From Collimonas fungivorans (GTDB lineage: Bacteria; Pseudomonadota; Gammaproteobacteria; Burkholderiales; Burkholderiaceae_D), in assembly GCF_028292705.1 (NCBI RefSeq), contig NZ_JAQGLV010000218.1, positions 1 to 43,787 of the forward strand: a stretch of 43,787 nt of DNA, written 5' to 3'. The translations under genes were made by a program, and so were the position numbers. Below the pieces are notes generated by a model that was not told where the DNA came from, did no database searches, and saw only the letters and a list, made by a program, of their open reading frames with translations. This document shows, piece by piece, positions 1 to 9,148 of the stretch (the stretch's first letter is position 1; every line of letters starts with the position of its first letter).

Positions 1-70
1 CGTCTAGGGTTTTACCGACGATTCCGCGAATGTCGTAAGCCTTGAATATGGAATTTTGAATCGGGAGCAT
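1..70 (-). CDS. manB: Phosphomannomutase/phosphoglucomutase, N-terminal fragment cut by the window edge
   Basis: Reading the minus strand from the ATG at 68-70 gives 23 codons that run off the window. They contain the stretch FKAYDIRGIVGKTL, the hallmark N-terminus of the alpha-D-phosphohexomutase family (AlgC/ManB type), where the tract before DIRG starts domain 1. The enzyme interconverts mannose-6-phosphate and mannose-1-phosphate in the cytoplasm. It follows manC by about 23 bp on the same strand, which fits a GDP-mannose supply pair at the end of the Eps operon. Only the first residues are visible, so substrate preference (mannose or glucose phosphate) and integrity cannot be judged. Confidence 0.8.
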   Translation of the reverse strand, partial: MLPIQNSIFKAYDIRGIVGKTLD

Positions 71-93
71 AGTGTTGTACCAGGTTGGCTGCC

Positions 94-1515
94 TTAGCAG
101 CGTTTATAGATGTCTTCGAAACGCACGATGTCGTCTTCCCCCAGGTAGCTGCCTGACTGCACCTCGATCAGGTGCAGCGGCAGTTTCCCGGGATTCTCCA
201 GCCGGTGCCGGACGCCGATCGGAATGTAGGTCGATTCATTCTCGGTAAGGAATTTCTCCTCGTCGCCGCAGACAATGCGCGCCGTACCGCTGACCACTAC
301 CCAGTGTTCGGCGCGGTGGTGATGCATCTGCAGCGAAAGTTTCCCGCCCGGATTGACGGTAATCCGTTTCACCTGGAAGCGGTCGCCGCCGTCGATGCCT
401 TCATAACAGCCCCAAGGCCGGTAGACACGTATATGGTTCATGTGTTCCGTGCGACTGTTTTTCTTCAGGGCTTCGACGATTTTCTTGACGCCTTGCACCT
501 GGTCCTTGTGCACCACCAGCACCGCATCCTTGGTTTCCACCACCACCGTGTCCTGCATGCCGATCACCGCCACGAAGCGGCTTTCGGCACGGATCATCGA
601 ATCGCGGACACCGTCTGTATACACATCGCCGCGCAGCACATTGCCGTCGGCGTCGCCGTCCAGTATCTGCCATAAGGCTGACCAGGAACCGATATCGCTC
701 CAGCCGATGTCCGCCGGCACCACCACCGCGTGCCGGGTATTCTCCATGACTGCATAGTCGATCGATTCCGCCGGACAGGTGGCGAAGGCGGCCTCATCCA
801 GGCGGCAAAAATCGAGATCATTGTAAGACGCCTGGAAAGCCTGGGCGCAGCTCTCGGCGATCGCCGGCCGGTACTCGCGCAGTTCCGCCAGGTAGCGCGC
901 CGGCTGGAACAGGAACATGCCGCTGTTCCAGCTATAAGCGGCATCGGCGGCAAATGTCTCGGCGCGCGCCTTGTCCGGCTTCTCGATGAATTTCTCGACC
1001 GCGTAGCAACCGTCGATGCCATTGAATGCAGCCTTGGCGCGGCGAATGTAGCCATAACCGGTTTCGGCAGCGCTAGGCACGATGCCGAAGGTCGCCAGCG
1101 AGCCTTGTTCGACCGCCTGGGCTGCGCACTGGACGGCCTTGTGGAAGGCTTGCGCATCGCCGATCACGTGGTCGGCCGGCAGCACCAGCATGATGGCGTC
1201 CTTGTCATGCTGGAGCAGGAAATGCGCCGCCACCGCGACCGTCGGCGCGGTATTCTTGCTTTCCGGCTCCAGCAGGATCGCCAGCGGCGCCATGCTGATG
1301 CCGCGCAACTGCTCCGCCACCATGAACCTGTGTTCATTGCCGCAGGTGAGCAGCGGCGGCATCAGTTCCGGCCAGTCCGCCAGCCGCAGCAGCGTTTCCT
1401 GCAGCATCGAATGCTGCGAGCGCAACGGCAGCAATTGCTTGGGCATGGCTTCGCGCGAGAGCGGCCACAGGCGCGTGCCGGAACCTCCGGCCAGGATCAC
1501 TGGATATATTTTCAT
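94..1515 (-). CDS. manC: Mannose-1-phosphate guanylyltransferase / mannose-6-phosphate isomerase
   Basis: A 473-residue bifunctional type II phosphomannose isomerase/GDP-mannose pyrophosphorylase (ManC/CpsB/XanB family, usually 465-480 residues). It makes GDP-mannose from mannose-1-phosphate and GTP, and the C-terminal part isomerises fructose-6-phosphate to mannose-6-phosphate. The N-terminus carries the nucleotidyltransferase signature LAGGSGTRLWPLSRE, and FIEKP lies in the middle of that domain. The last about 110 residues form a cupin with HHHRAEHWVVVSG, the metal-binding isomerase site. The start ATG (1513-1515) is preceded by GGTGAG. It begins 2 bp after the stop of the upstream nucleotidyltransferase gene and is followed by a phosphomannomutase gene, so the operon end supplies GDP-mannose to the polysaccharide machinery. 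Confidence 0.95.
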   Translation of the reverse strand: MKIYPVILAGGSGTRLWPLSREAMPKQLLPLRSQHSMLQETLLRLADWPELMPPLLTCGNEHRFMVAEQLRGISMAPLAILLEPESKNTAPTVAVAAHFLLQHDKDAIMLVLPADHVIGDAQAFHKAVQCAAQAVEQGSLATFGIVPSAAETGYGYIRRAKAAFNGIDGCYAVEKFIEKPDKARAETFAADAAYSWNSGMFLFQPARYLAELREYRPAIAESCAQAFQASYNDLDFCRLDEAAFATCPAESIDYAVMENTRHAVVVPADIGWSDIGSWSALWQILDGDADGNVLRGDVYTDGVRDSMIRAESRFVAVIGMQDTVVVETKDAVLVVHKDQVQGVKKIVEALKKNSRTEHMNHIRVYRPWGCYEGIDGGDRFQVKRITVNPGGKLSLQMHHHRAEHWVVVSGTARIVCGDEEKFLTENESTYIPIGVRHRLENPGKLPLHLIEVQSGSYLGEDDIVRFEDIYKRC

Positions 1516-1517
1516 GG

Positions 1518-2648
1518 TCAGCTCACCGTGCTTTCATTTTCCGGCAGCCGGTCGCGGGCATCGCCCCAGTCAGGTATGCCGGCTTCGGGCAAACGGCGCA
1601 TCTGGCCGGCGCGGTCTACGCTGTATTGCTTGAATACGATCGCCTCGTCCAGCTGGGCGCCGCCCAGGATCCGGGTGTATTCGAACAATACGCTGCGCAC
1701 TACTTGCGCGCCGGAGCATATATGGCTGCCATGCCCGATCCAGGTCGGGCCGACGATCTTGCTGCCGGCATCGATGCGGCAGCCTGAGCCGATATAAACC
1801 GGCCCTTCGATAGTCGTGCCGTCCCAGTCTATGCTGGTGTTGAGGCCGGCCCAGACGCCATCGGCGATCTGCTTGCCCGGCATTTCCAGCTGCGCCACCT
1901 GGCCCAGCATCACATTCTGCAAGACGCTCCAGAAATCGGTCACGCTGCCGATGTCTATCCAGTTGAAAAACCGCTGCTGCGCATAGAATGGCAAGCCCTT
2001 CTTCGCCATCAGCGGAAACAGCTCGGAACCGATGTCGAACATCGTATCGGCCGGAATCAGGTCTATCACTTCCGGCTCGAAAATGTAAATGCCGGTGCTG
2101 GCGAAATTCGACAAAGCTTCGTTCTGCTTCGGTTTTTCCTGGAACGACTCGACCCGGCCCTCCTGGTCCATCACCACGACGCCGTAATTATCGACCTTGT
2201 CCCATGGCACCTCCTTGGTAATGACACTGGCCAAAGCGCCCTTTTGCTTGTGCTCGAACAGCGCAGAACTGAGATCGAGGTCGATCAAGGCATCGCCGCA
2301 GATCACGATCACGGTATCGTCGAAGAATTGACCAAACTGTTGGATCTTCTTGATACCGCCGGCCGAACCCAGGGGTTCCGCCGTCACCTCGCCGAAATCA
2401 TTGATATAACCCTCGAAGGAATAGCCTATCTGCACTCCGTACTGGCTGCCGTCGCCGAAAAATTCTTCAATCTTGTGGTGCAGATGGCTGACGTTGACCA
2501 TGATCTCGCGCACGCCGTAACTGGCAAGATATTCGATCAGGTAAGCCATCACCGGCTTGCCCAGGATCGGGATCATGGGCTTCGGCAGGTCGTAGGTCAG
2601 CGGGCGCACGCGGGTGCCTTTGCCGGCCGCTAGAATCATTGCTTTCAT
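1518..2648 (-). CDS. NDP-sugar pyrophosphorylase, mannose-1-phosphate guanylyltransferase-like
   Basis: A 376-residue sugar nucleotidyltransferase. It opens with MKAMILAAGKGTRVRPLT, the nucleotide-binding GxGTRxRPLT signature, followed by LPKPMIPILGKP, and contains a GD metal-binding pair (ICGDALIDLD). The C-terminal third looks like a short left-handed beta-helix of hexapeptide repeats (VYIGSGCRIDAGSKIVGPTWIG region). Together these fit the GDP-mannose pyrophosphorylase-like or glucose-1-phosphate thymidylyl/uridylyltransferase-like branch; the exact nucleotide and sugar are not readable. The start is preceded by GAGGTG. The gene lies directly before manC with a 2-bp gap, so the operon encodes two nucleotide-sugar synthases in a row, perhaps for two donors. 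It may instead be a regulatory homologue. Confidence 0.85.
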   Translation of the reverse strand: MKAMILAAGKGTRVRPLTYDLPKPMIPILGKPVMAYLIEYLASYGVREIMVNVSHLHHKIEEFFGDGSQYGVQIGYSFEGYINDFGEVTAEPLGSAGGIKKIQQFGQFFDDTVIVICGDALIDLDLSSALFEHKQKGALASVITKEVPWDKVDNYGVVVMDQEGRVESFQEKPKQNEALSNFASTGIYIFEPEVIDLIPADTMFDIGSELFPLMAKKGLPFYAQQRFFNWIDIGSVTDFWSVLQNVMLGQVAQLEMPGKQIADGVWAGLNTSIDWDGTTIEGPVYIGSGCRIDAGSKIVGPTWIGHGSHICSGAQVVRSVLFEYTRILGGAQLDEAIVFKQYSVDRAGQMRRLPEAGIPDWGDARDRLPENESTVS

Positions 2649-2718
2649 GTTTCACCTCACACAAGTTGAATCAAAAATCGGCTTCAAGTTTCCCGCATAA
2701 ATTCTACGGGTAAGTTTT

Positions 2719-3453
2719 CTAACTGCCGCTTTTCTTGCGGCACAGCAGCAGGAACATCAGAATGTCGAAGGTATAGCGGCGCAACAGCCGCCGCGGTTCC
2801 AGGCACAGGCGGTACAGCCATTCCAGCCGCAGCCTTTGCACCAGGTGCGGCGCGCGCGGCTTGTAGCCTCCCCAGAAATCGAACAGGGCGCCGACGCCGA
2901 CCACGACTTTGGCGTTGAGCGCCTGGCGGTTGACCAGGATCCACTCTTCCTGCATCGGATTGCCCAACGCCACCAGCACTACTTCCGCCTGCGAGCGATT
3001 GATCAGGGCCACCAGGCCGGCGCGCTGCTCTTGCAAGCCGCGATAGCCGTCGCAGCTGCCGACCACGATCTGCTTCAACGGCCCGCCCACATGCGCCACC
3101 GCCTTGTCCAGGATTTCCGGCCGGCCGCCCAGCATGAACACCCGCTTGGGCGCGCCCGTCCCGCACAGGAGGTGCGGGATGAAATCGGTGCCGTTCAGGT
3201 TTTCCTTGAACGCCTCGCGGCCGAACAGGAAAGCCGCGATATCCATGCCGACGCCGTCGTTGACGATCGTCACCGAGGCATTCCGCATTTTCTCCAGCAG
3301 ATGGTTGCAGCGCACGATGAAATTCGTATTGGCGAAAAACAGCGTTATTTTTTTGTTGACCCACATCGCATGCTGCAAGTACCTGGCCAGCACGGAGGCG
3401 GTTGTCTTGACCACCGGGAAACCGGCGATCGGGATTGTCTTCTTTGTGTTCAT
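2719..3453 (-). CDS. WecG/TagA/CpsF family glycosyltransferase
   Basis: A 244-residue GT26 glycosyltransferase. Family marks include FFANTNFIVRC near residue 40, NDGVGMDIAAFLFG near residues 66-79, the VFMLGGRPEIL stretch, and LGNPMQEEWI in the C-terminal half. Members (WecG, TagA) add ManNAc(A) or a related sugar to an undecaprenyl-diphosphate-linked acceptor at the inner face of the membrane. The C-terminal tail is rich in Arg and Leu (RLEWLYRLCLEPRRLLRRYTFD), a known membrane-association region of this family. The start ATG has AGGAG upstream. It sits between the flippase and nucleotidyltransferase genes of the Eps operon, so it probably adds one sugar of the repeat unit. The sugar is unknown. 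Confidence 0.9.
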   Translation of the reverse strand: MNTKKTIPIAGFPVVKTTASVLARYLQHAMWVNKKITLFFANTNFIVRCNHLLEKMRNASVTIVNDGVGMDIAAFLFGREAFKENLNGTDFIPHLLCGTGAPKRVFMLGGRPEILDKAVAHVGGPLKQIVVGSCDGYRGLQEQRAGLVALINRSQAEVVLVALGNPMQEEWILVNRQALNAKVVVGVGALFDFWGGYKPRAPHLVQRLRLEWLYRLCLEPRRLLRRYTFDILMFLLLCRKKSGS

Positions 3454-3519
3454 GAAAAAACTCTCCTAAACAGCGTCTCCAGAAAACCCGGAAGACGCTT
3501 GAACCCACTTCGCTGCCGT

Positions 3520-4995
3520 CTATCGTGCGCGGCCCAGCCGCATAGCCGACAGCAATAATCCATGCCACGAAGCGTTGACCGACCTGATCTGCCAGCCGGT
3601 GACAACCACCATGAATGGATACAACAAGCAGGCGATAAGGACACCGCCCGCGACCAAGGTCACATTGCTGATTCCCGGCGGCACCAGCAACAGGTATGCC
3701 GTCAGCCCAAGGACCAGGAACGTGCTGCCCACCAGCGGCGGCGCCAGCGCGTACCAGACCTGGTGCGCGTTGAGGCCGAGCTCGCGGTTGAGCCGGATTT
3801 GAGACAGGGGAAAAACCAGCAGGTAGGCGCCGCAAAACGACAGGCTCATGCCAAGCAGGCCAAAGCGGTAGCAGCTCACGGCCAGCACGGTCGCCAGCGT
3901 CAATTGGGCGATGCCGAACAGCACCGGCAGGCGGTTTTTTCCTATCGCGAAAAACAGGTAGTCGTTCAGGTGCACGATGGACGACAGCAGGTACAGCAGC
4001 GCCAGCACGCTGACCACGGGCGCCGCGGGCAGCCATTTGGCGCCGAACACCGCAGCCACCAGCGGTTCGGCCAGCACGGCCTGGAAACACAGCAAGGGGG
4101 CGACGCAGAAAAGCGTAATGCCGAGGATCTTCAGGTAACCGCGCCCCATTGCCGCCATATCCGCGCGGGCGTCGGAAAATACTGGCAACGCCACTTTCTG
4201 CATGGAGCTGGCAATCACCAGGTACACCGCCGAGGTCACCCGTTTTCCCAGATTGTACAAGCCGGTAGCGTATGGCCCCAGGAAGATGCTTACCAGCAGC
4301 GAATCGCCATTGGTATTGGCAAACTGCAGAATGCCGGTCAGGCCGACCTGGCGGATGTCGCTCCAGTATTTCATGTTCAATCTGCGGTCAAACACGATGC
4401 GCGGCAGCCATCGGCTTTGCGCCACCACCAGCACCAGCGCCAGCCCGGATGCGGCAACCTGCTGCACCACCAGCGACATCGCACCCCAGCCGCTGGCGGC
4501 AAGCGTTATGCCGACCACGCCGCCGGTCATCACCGAGCCGATCGAGCGGATCGCCAGCTGGCGGAACATCATGTTGCGCACCAGCCTGGCCTCGTAGGCA
4601 CGCATCAAGCCAAAAAACAGCACCGAAAGGCTCATGCCCTGCAACACTGTTTTCAGCTCCGGCGCCCGGTACAGGGAGGAAATTAGGCCTGCCGAAAAAA
4701 ACATCAGGGCGGCGAGCAGCAGGCCCGCCAGGGTGCAGCATGTAAACACCCAGGAGTAAAACCTGTCGTCCGGCAGGCCGGCGCGTATCACAGGCATCGC
4801 AATCGCATCGAACACCACCAGCCGGGTAAACAGGATGAAGAGATGGGCGACGGTCAGCAAACCGAATGCGTCCGGCGCCAGGAAGCGCGCCAGCACCGCA
4901 AAAATCACGAATGAGATGACTTGCTGCGCGAGATTGTCCACGATCGACCAGATCGATCCGGACGCCAGGCCGCCGCCTGTGCTTTTCTGGTTCAT
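3520..4995 (-). CDS. Wzx-like oligosaccharide flippase (WzxC type)
   Basis: A 491-residue integral membrane protein with about 12-14 hydrophobic segments. It belongs to the MATE/PST polysaccharide transporter superfamily and looks closest to WzxC/lipopolysaccharide biosynthesis proteins: the N-terminus GSIWSIVDNLAQQVISFVIFAVLARFLAP-type stretch is typical, where a charged start leads into TM1 followed by LAPxxFGLL. It should flip undecaprenyl-diphosphate-linked repeat units across the inner membrane. The start is preceded by AGGA. It lies between the GT2 gene and the WecG-like gene on the same strand, as expected for a Wzx/Wzy-dependent exopolysaccharide locus that also encodes a Wzy-like polymerase. 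Confidence 0.88.
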   Translation of the reverse strand: MNQKSTGGGLASGSIWSIVDNLAQQVISFVIFAVLARFLAPDAFGLLTVAHLFILFTRLVVFDAIAMPVIRAGLPDDRFYSWVFTCCTLAGLLLAALMFFSAGLISSLYRAPELKTVLQGMSLSVLFFGLMRAYEARLVRNMMFRQLAIRSIGSVMTGGVVGITLAASGWGAMSLVVQQVAASGLALVLVVAQSRWLPRIVFDRRLNMKYWSDIRQVGLTGILQFANTNGDSLLVSIFLGPYATGLYNLGKRVTSAVYLVIASSMQKVALPVFSDARADMAAMGRGYLKILGITLFCVAPLLCFQAVLAEPLVAAVFGAKWLPAAPVVSVLALLYLLSSIVHLNDYLFFAIGKNRLPVLFGIAQLTLATVLAVSCYRFGLLGMSLSFCGAYLLVFPLSQIRLNRELGLNAHQVWYALAPPLVGSTFLVLGLTAYLLLVPPGISNVTLVAGGVLIACLLYPFMVVVTGWQIRSVNASWHGLLLSAMRLGRAR

Positions 4996-5039
4996 CGCAT
5001 TCCTAGTCTCAGGTCAGGCATGGAGTTCTCCATTGCTTG

Positions 5040-5876
5040 CTAGCCGCGCCAGCCGCGCACGCGCGCCAGCACGCTCAGGTATTTGAAACGCGCCTTGAGG
5101 AAATCGCCGCTGGCCAGCGCCAGCAAGATGCCGCCGCAAGTCCTCAGGCAGGTAGTCGGGAAATACCAGAACGGATACTCGTTGATCCGCATCACGCGGC
5201 CGATTCCGGTTTCGTATTTTTTCTGGCGGCGGCAGGCGCTGGCATCGAAATCCGTGGTCTTCACCGGATGATGCAAGGTCATGTCGACCAGGAATTTCAG
5301 CTTGAATCCATGCCGCAGGCTGCGCAAAAGGTAATCGGTCCCTTCCGCGGCGCCCCATACCGTGCCGGCGCCGACCCCCAGCGATTCGTCGAAGCCGCCG
5401 ACCGTATTGACCACGCGCCGGCGCAGGAAAATGCTGAATTCGATCGCGCCGCGCCAGACGTTATAACGGTTCAGCAGCATGCTGCTCTCCAGCCAGCGCC
5501 CCTCGACATTGCCGTCACCGTCGGTGAAGCGGCCGGTAATGCCATCCAGCTCCGGATGGCTGGCCAGCACCGTGACCACCTGTTCCAGCAAACCGTCCGG
5601 ATACCAGCAATCGTCGTCGGGGAAAGCGATCACGTCGCCGTCGGCCAGGGCCAGGCCGGCATTGCGCGCGCGCGAGGCGCCAAGCGCAGCCGAACGCACG
5701 TGCCGCAGCGGGAATTTGCGGCGATACAGGTCCAGCAGCGACACCAGCCTGTCGTCGCCGTTCTGGTCGACAGCGATCAGCTCAAAATTCCGGTAGTCTT
5801 GCGCATCCAGCGATTCCAGCAAGCGGGCAACTTCGTCAACCCGCCCTACCGTAGCCAGCACCAGCGAAAATTTCAT
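5040..5876 (-). CDS. Glycosyltransferase family 2
   Basis: A 278-residue GT-A fold glycosyltransferase. The N-terminus MKFSLVLATVGRVDEVARLL is the usual GT2 opening, with FELIAVDQNGDD following and the metal-binding DxD region as AFPDDDCWYPDG near residue 95. It should transfer a sugar from a nucleotide donor onto the lipid-linked repeat unit on the cytoplasmic face. A second in-frame ATG two codons upstream (to 5882) directly abuts the AAAGGA ribosome-binding site with no spacing; the ATG at 5874-5876 has a 6-nt spacing and is preferred. It sits between the GH5 and flippase genes. Donor and acceptor cannot be read from the sequence. Confidence 0.88.
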   Translation of the reverse strand: MKFSLVLATVGRVDEVARLLESLDAQDYRNFELIAVDQNGDDRLVSLLDLYRRKFPLRHVRSAALGASRARNAGLALADGDVIAFPDDDCWYPDGLLEQVVTVLASHPELDGITGRFTDGDGNVEGRWLESSMLLNRYNVWRGAIEFSIFLRRRVVNTVGGFDESLGVGAGTVWGAAEGTDYLLRSLRHGFKLKFLVDMTLHHPVKTTDFDASACRRQKKYETGIGRVMRINEYPFWYFPTTCLRTCGGILLALASGDFLKARFKYLSVLARVRGWRG

Positions 5877-5909
5877 TTGCATTCCTTTTCAGTCGTGTCC
5901 CGGGCACTG

Positions 5910-6917
5910 CTACATGCCTTTTTTCAGGATCGTCATTTGCGGCCGTTCGCCGTTGCCATCGGGCTGCAGGCTGAACGGATAAGTCCCCAGCCACTGCCCG
6001 GCGGCCCAATAAGTCCAGCCGCCCCAGGCCGGGTTGCCCTTGATGGAATCCACCATTGCCGTCAAGGCTGCCAGGCATTGCTGGTTGGCCGGCACCCCGA
6101 ACTCGCCAAGAAACAGCCGGCGCCTGGTTGACGTGGCCCAAAGGGCGACGTTGGCCATGATTGCGCTCAGGCGGGCCGGCTCCACGCAATCGTTGCCGGT
6201 GCCGGAAAAATTCGCATCGGCATATTGATGGACTTCGATCATGTAGTTATCAGCGGGATCATGAAAGAAACGGAAAGCGTCTGCATTCGACACCGCGCCG
6301 TCTTTGGCATACCAGGAATGGGCCCCGCTCCAGCCGCCGCCCGGAACCAGGATCAGGTGCCGTGCGCCTTTCTTGCGCAAGGCATTCAGCGTCTCTTGCG
6401 CGGTTGCCGCCCACTCCGCGGTCGGCAGCTTGGCCGGCTCGTTCATCAAGCCAAAGGCGACGTTCGCCGGATCCTTGAAATTGACCAGCAGGCGCTGCCA
6501 GAGGTCGGTCAGAGCCGCGCGCGGCACCCCGGGCGAACCGATAGGCTGGCCGCGATATTGGCCATAGTTGTGCACATCGAGGATGATGCACACGCCGATC
6601 GAGCTGGCGGCCGCAACGCTGTCCTTGATCCTTTGCAGCTCTGCCTGGTCCAGTTCGCCGAACAGCTTCGGCTGCACCCTCTCCCATAGAAACGGCAGGC
6701 GGAAGGTGTTCATGCCCATGGATTGGAACAGGCGCATTTCATCCAGGTCCGGGTACACGTAGTCGGTAAATACCTTGCCCGGCAGCTTTTCCGCGGCGAA
6801 TTCGGCGCCGCTCAGGTTGACGCCGGCCATCGGCTTGCCGTCCAGGCAAGCGGCGAACGTCGTCTGGCCAAACAAGGCGCACGCCAGGGTCAATGCGGGG
6901 AACAGGAATTTGATCAT
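5910..6917 (-). CDS. Secreted glycoside hydrolase family 5 (endoglucanase-like)
   Basis: A 335-residue protein with an N-terminal signal peptide (MIKFLFPALTLACALFGQTTFA, cleavage after FA likely) and a GH5 (cellulase family) domain. The general acid/base is the Glu of LMNEP (about residue 159) and the nucleophile is the Glu of FLGEFGVP (about residue 273); MNTFRLPF supplies the conserved Arg. It is expected to hydrolyse a beta-1,4-type glucan or mannan outside the cytoplasm. Its start codon overlaps the stop of the acyltransferase gene by 4 bp (ATGA), so it is co-translated with polysaccharide genes. By analogy with glycanases in cellulose, alginate and similar loci it may trim the exopolysaccharide during export. 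Its real substrate is inferred. Confidence 0.88.
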   Translation of the reverse strand: MIKFLFPALTLACALFGQTTFAACLDGKPMAGVNLSGAEFAAEKLPGKVFTDYVYPDLDEMRLFQSMGMNTFRLPFLWERVQPKLFGELDQAELQRIKDSVAAASSIGVCIILDVHNYGQYRGQPIGSPGVPRAALTDLWQRLLVNFKDPANVAFGLMNEPAKLPTAEWAATAQETLNALRKKGARHLILVPGGGWSGAHSWYAKDGAVSNADAFRFFHDPADNYMIEVHQYADANFSGTGNDCVEPARLSAIMANVALWATSTRRRLFLGEFGVPANQQCLAALTAMVDSIKGNPAWGGWTYWAAGQWLGTYPFSLQPDGNGERPQMTILKKGM

Positions 6918-7996
6918 CTGGTGTCACCTCCTAAGGGCATTGACCGGGATCCGGCCGCCAGCGGAAACGCGGTAAGGAATTTCCGTTTGAACAGGCCGCC
7001 CGCGGATTTGATCAGGCGCGCTCCGGGTTTCTCGACCAGTTGATAGTTGAGCCATGAAAACAGGAGAACAAGAACAGCCACAGGCAGCAGGATGAACATT
7101 GGAAACGGCTCCGGATGGATTTTCCGTAGCAGGTAAATAATCGGCATATGCAGCAGATAGATTGAGAAACTCCATTCACCGCACAAAACCATGGCCCGGT
7201 TTGCGAAAAAAACATTACCGACAGCAGACGGAAAGGACAGGCCGAATACCAGAAAGGCGCCGAAAACGGCGGTGAGGATGCTGCTGTAGAACTCCTGGTT
7301 GCCGGCGAATGGCAGCACCACCCAGCCGGCTGCAATCGATACCAGCGCGGCGACCGACACCGTGTGCAGGACTGCGAACCATTTCCGGTTCTGGTCCTGG
7401 CTGTCGACATGCGAGCGCACCACGCCGGCAATCATGCCGAACAGGAAATAATGCAATTTCGAGCCGATGAAGGTGCCCGGGAAAATATCGCGGTACGACA
7501 GCAGGATCAGGCTGGCGAGCCCCAGGAACAGCAGCCCGGCAACATCGGACCGGCCCAGGAACCGGCTGCCCGCGGCCCAGGCCAGCAGGAACAGGAAGTA
7601 GAACTCGACTTCGGGCGTGATGCTCCAGAATACCGACACATTGCCCGAGAAGAAAACATGGCGCAGGATATTTTTCCCCGATATCCCATAGACAAAATTC
7701 GGATCGAGATTGACGTAGATGAAATAAGAAACCAGGAGAATCACGAGATAGGCGGGCGCAATCCTGGAAAAACGGGAAAATGCATAGTCGGCCACGTTGA
7801 TTGCCGAAAACCGCTTCCCGAGATACAGATAGGCCATGAGAAAGCCGCTCAAGGAAAAGAAAATCGCCACGCCGACTTCACCGAACAGGTGGTTTTTCCA
7901 AGGCAAGGCAAACCAGTCCAGCGCGTGGCCGTATACCACCAGCAGCGCCGCCAGCCCGCGCAAGCCCGTGATTGCGTCAATTTTTTCTCTATCCAT
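6914..7996 (-). CDS. Acyltransferase family 3 membrane protein
   Basis: A 360-residue membrane protein with about ten hydrophobic segments. It starts with the acyltransferase-3 (OafA/NodX/ExoZ) signature: ITGLRGLAALLVVYGHALDWF carries the conserved R and the catalytic-type His, and GEVGVAIFFSLSGFLMAYLY follows. These enzymes move acetyl or other acyl groups onto extracytoplasmic sugars. The ATG is preceded by GGGA, and the gene overlaps the following GH5 gene by 4 bp. In this operon it most likely acetylates the repeat unit or polymer. The C-terminus lacks an SGNH esterase-like domain, so it is the short version of the family. Confidence 0.9.
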   Translation of the reverse strand: MDREKIDAITGLRGLAALLVVYGHALDWFALPWKNHLFGEVGVAIFFSLSGFLMAYLYLGKRFSAINVADYAFSRFSRIAPAYLVILLVSYFIYVNLDPNFVYGISGKNILRHVFFSGNVSVFWSITPEVEFYFLFLLAWAAGSRFLGRSDVAGLLFLGLASLILLSYRDIFPGTFIGSKLHYFLFGMIAGVVRSHVDSQDQNRKWFAVLHTVSVAALVSIAAGWVVLPFAGNQEFYSSILTAVFGAFLVFGLSFPSAVGNVFFANRAMVLCGEWSFSIYLLHMPIIYLLRKIHPEPFPMFILLPVAVLVLLFSWLNYQLVEKPGARLIKSAGGLFKRKFLTAFPLAAGSRSMPLGGDTR

Positions 7997-8026
7997 GGAA
8001 AATCCCAGATGCCTTGGGCTGCCGCC

Positions 8027-9148
8027 TCAACGCACCAGCTCCTTGTATACGTCGATATATTTTTCCGCGATGCGCCGCCAGTTGTAGCGTTCCACGAACT
8101 GCTGCATCTGCATGCGCCGCTGCGCGTAATCGGCCTGCATCTCTTGATGCAGCATCAGCAGGCTCGCCACGTTTTGTTCCTGGGTCGGCGCAGACAGCAG
8201 CAGCCCAGCCCTCGATTGTTCAAGCAGGTTGCGGAACGGCGGGATATCGCTCAATACCGGCGTCAGGCCGGCGCTCATCGCTTCAATCGGCGCGATGCCG
8301 AACCCTTCATGCCTTGACAGGCAAATGAAGTAGCTGGACTGCGCAATCAGCGCCGCCAGTTCATGGTCGGCAGGATTCGCCACGATTTGCACCGCATCCG
8401 CTAGGTCATTCTGTTTGGCCCAGGCACGCAGTTCTTCGGCGCTGTGGTCATATTCGCGGCCGGCGATGATCAGTTTCCAGCCCGGCTGGCGCTGCGCCAG
8501 CTGCTGGAACAAGGCGAGGGTTTCGAGCAAGCCTTTGTTGACCGACCAGCGGCCGAAATAGATCAAGGTCCGCGTCAGCGCCGGCGCCGACTGGTTGCTG
8601 TATTTCTCCACATTGACGCCGTTTTCAATCACCGCCAGTTTCGGCGGCTTGACGATGCCGGAAAACATGTCGCCATCGTTGTCGCTGGTGGCGATGATCT
8701 TGTCGTACGCCATGGTCGAAGCGCGCGTGACTGTGTTGAAGTAGACTTTCTTGAGCCCTGAAGCGAAGCTGGTGTGGAAAAACCCGCCATGGGTCGACGC
8801 CACCAGCGGCCGCCTGTGCAAGACACGGGTAAGCGCCATGTAATCGAAAAAGAAATCGATGCCATGCACATGGATCACGTCGGCGTCCGCCACATGCTCC
8901 AGCACGCTGGGACACAGCGGATACCTGCTGCTGCCGTGGAACGGCAGGCGCACCACGGCGACGCCGTTGACCAGAGCCTCGGAACTGAGGAATTCAGCGG
9001 AATTCCTGAACAGCCGGTTGAGCGTGACCACCTTCGGCAGCTGGCCGTGGTGCTCGCGCTGCTGCCTGGCGATATTCTGCACCACGTCTTCCATGCCGCC
9101 GATCGAGGGAGAATACTGGCGCACAATGTGCGTAACTTTAATGGGCAT
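8027..9148 (-). CDS. Glycosyltransferase family 4 (GT-B)
   Basis: A 373-residue GT4-type glycosyltransferase. The N-terminal domain carries IGGMEDVVQNIARQQ with the Gly-rich acceptor loop and IHVHGIDFFFDY. The C-terminal domain has TLIYFGRWSVNKGL, LIIAGREYD and the donor-site E-x7-E motif as RHEGFGIAPIEAMSAG around residues 280-295. It should add a sugar with retention of configuration to the lipid-linked repeat unit. The start ATG (9146-9148) has AAAGGAG upstream and overlaps the end of the Wzy-like gene by 11 bp, indicating tight coupling. The sugar donor may be GDP-mannose, which the operon makes, but that is an inference. Confidence 0.9.
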   Translation of the reverse strand: MPIKVTHIVRQYSPSIGGMEDVVQNIARQQREHHGQLPKVVTLNRLFRNSAEFLSSEALVNGVAVVRLPFHGSSRYPLCPSVLEHVADADVIHVHGIDFFFDYMALTRVLHRRPLVASTHGGFFHTSFASGLKKVYFNTVTRASTMAYDKIIATSDNDGDMFSGIVKPPKLAVIENGVNVEKYSNQSAPALTRTLIYFGRWSVNKGLLETLALFQQLAQRQPGWKLIIAGREYDHSAEELRAWAKQNDLADAVQIVANPADHELAALIAQSSYFICLSRHEGFGIAPIEAMSAGLTPVLSDIPPFRNLLEQSRAGLLLSAPTQEQNVASLLMLHQEMQADYAQRRMQMQQFVERYNWRRIAEKYIDVYKELVR

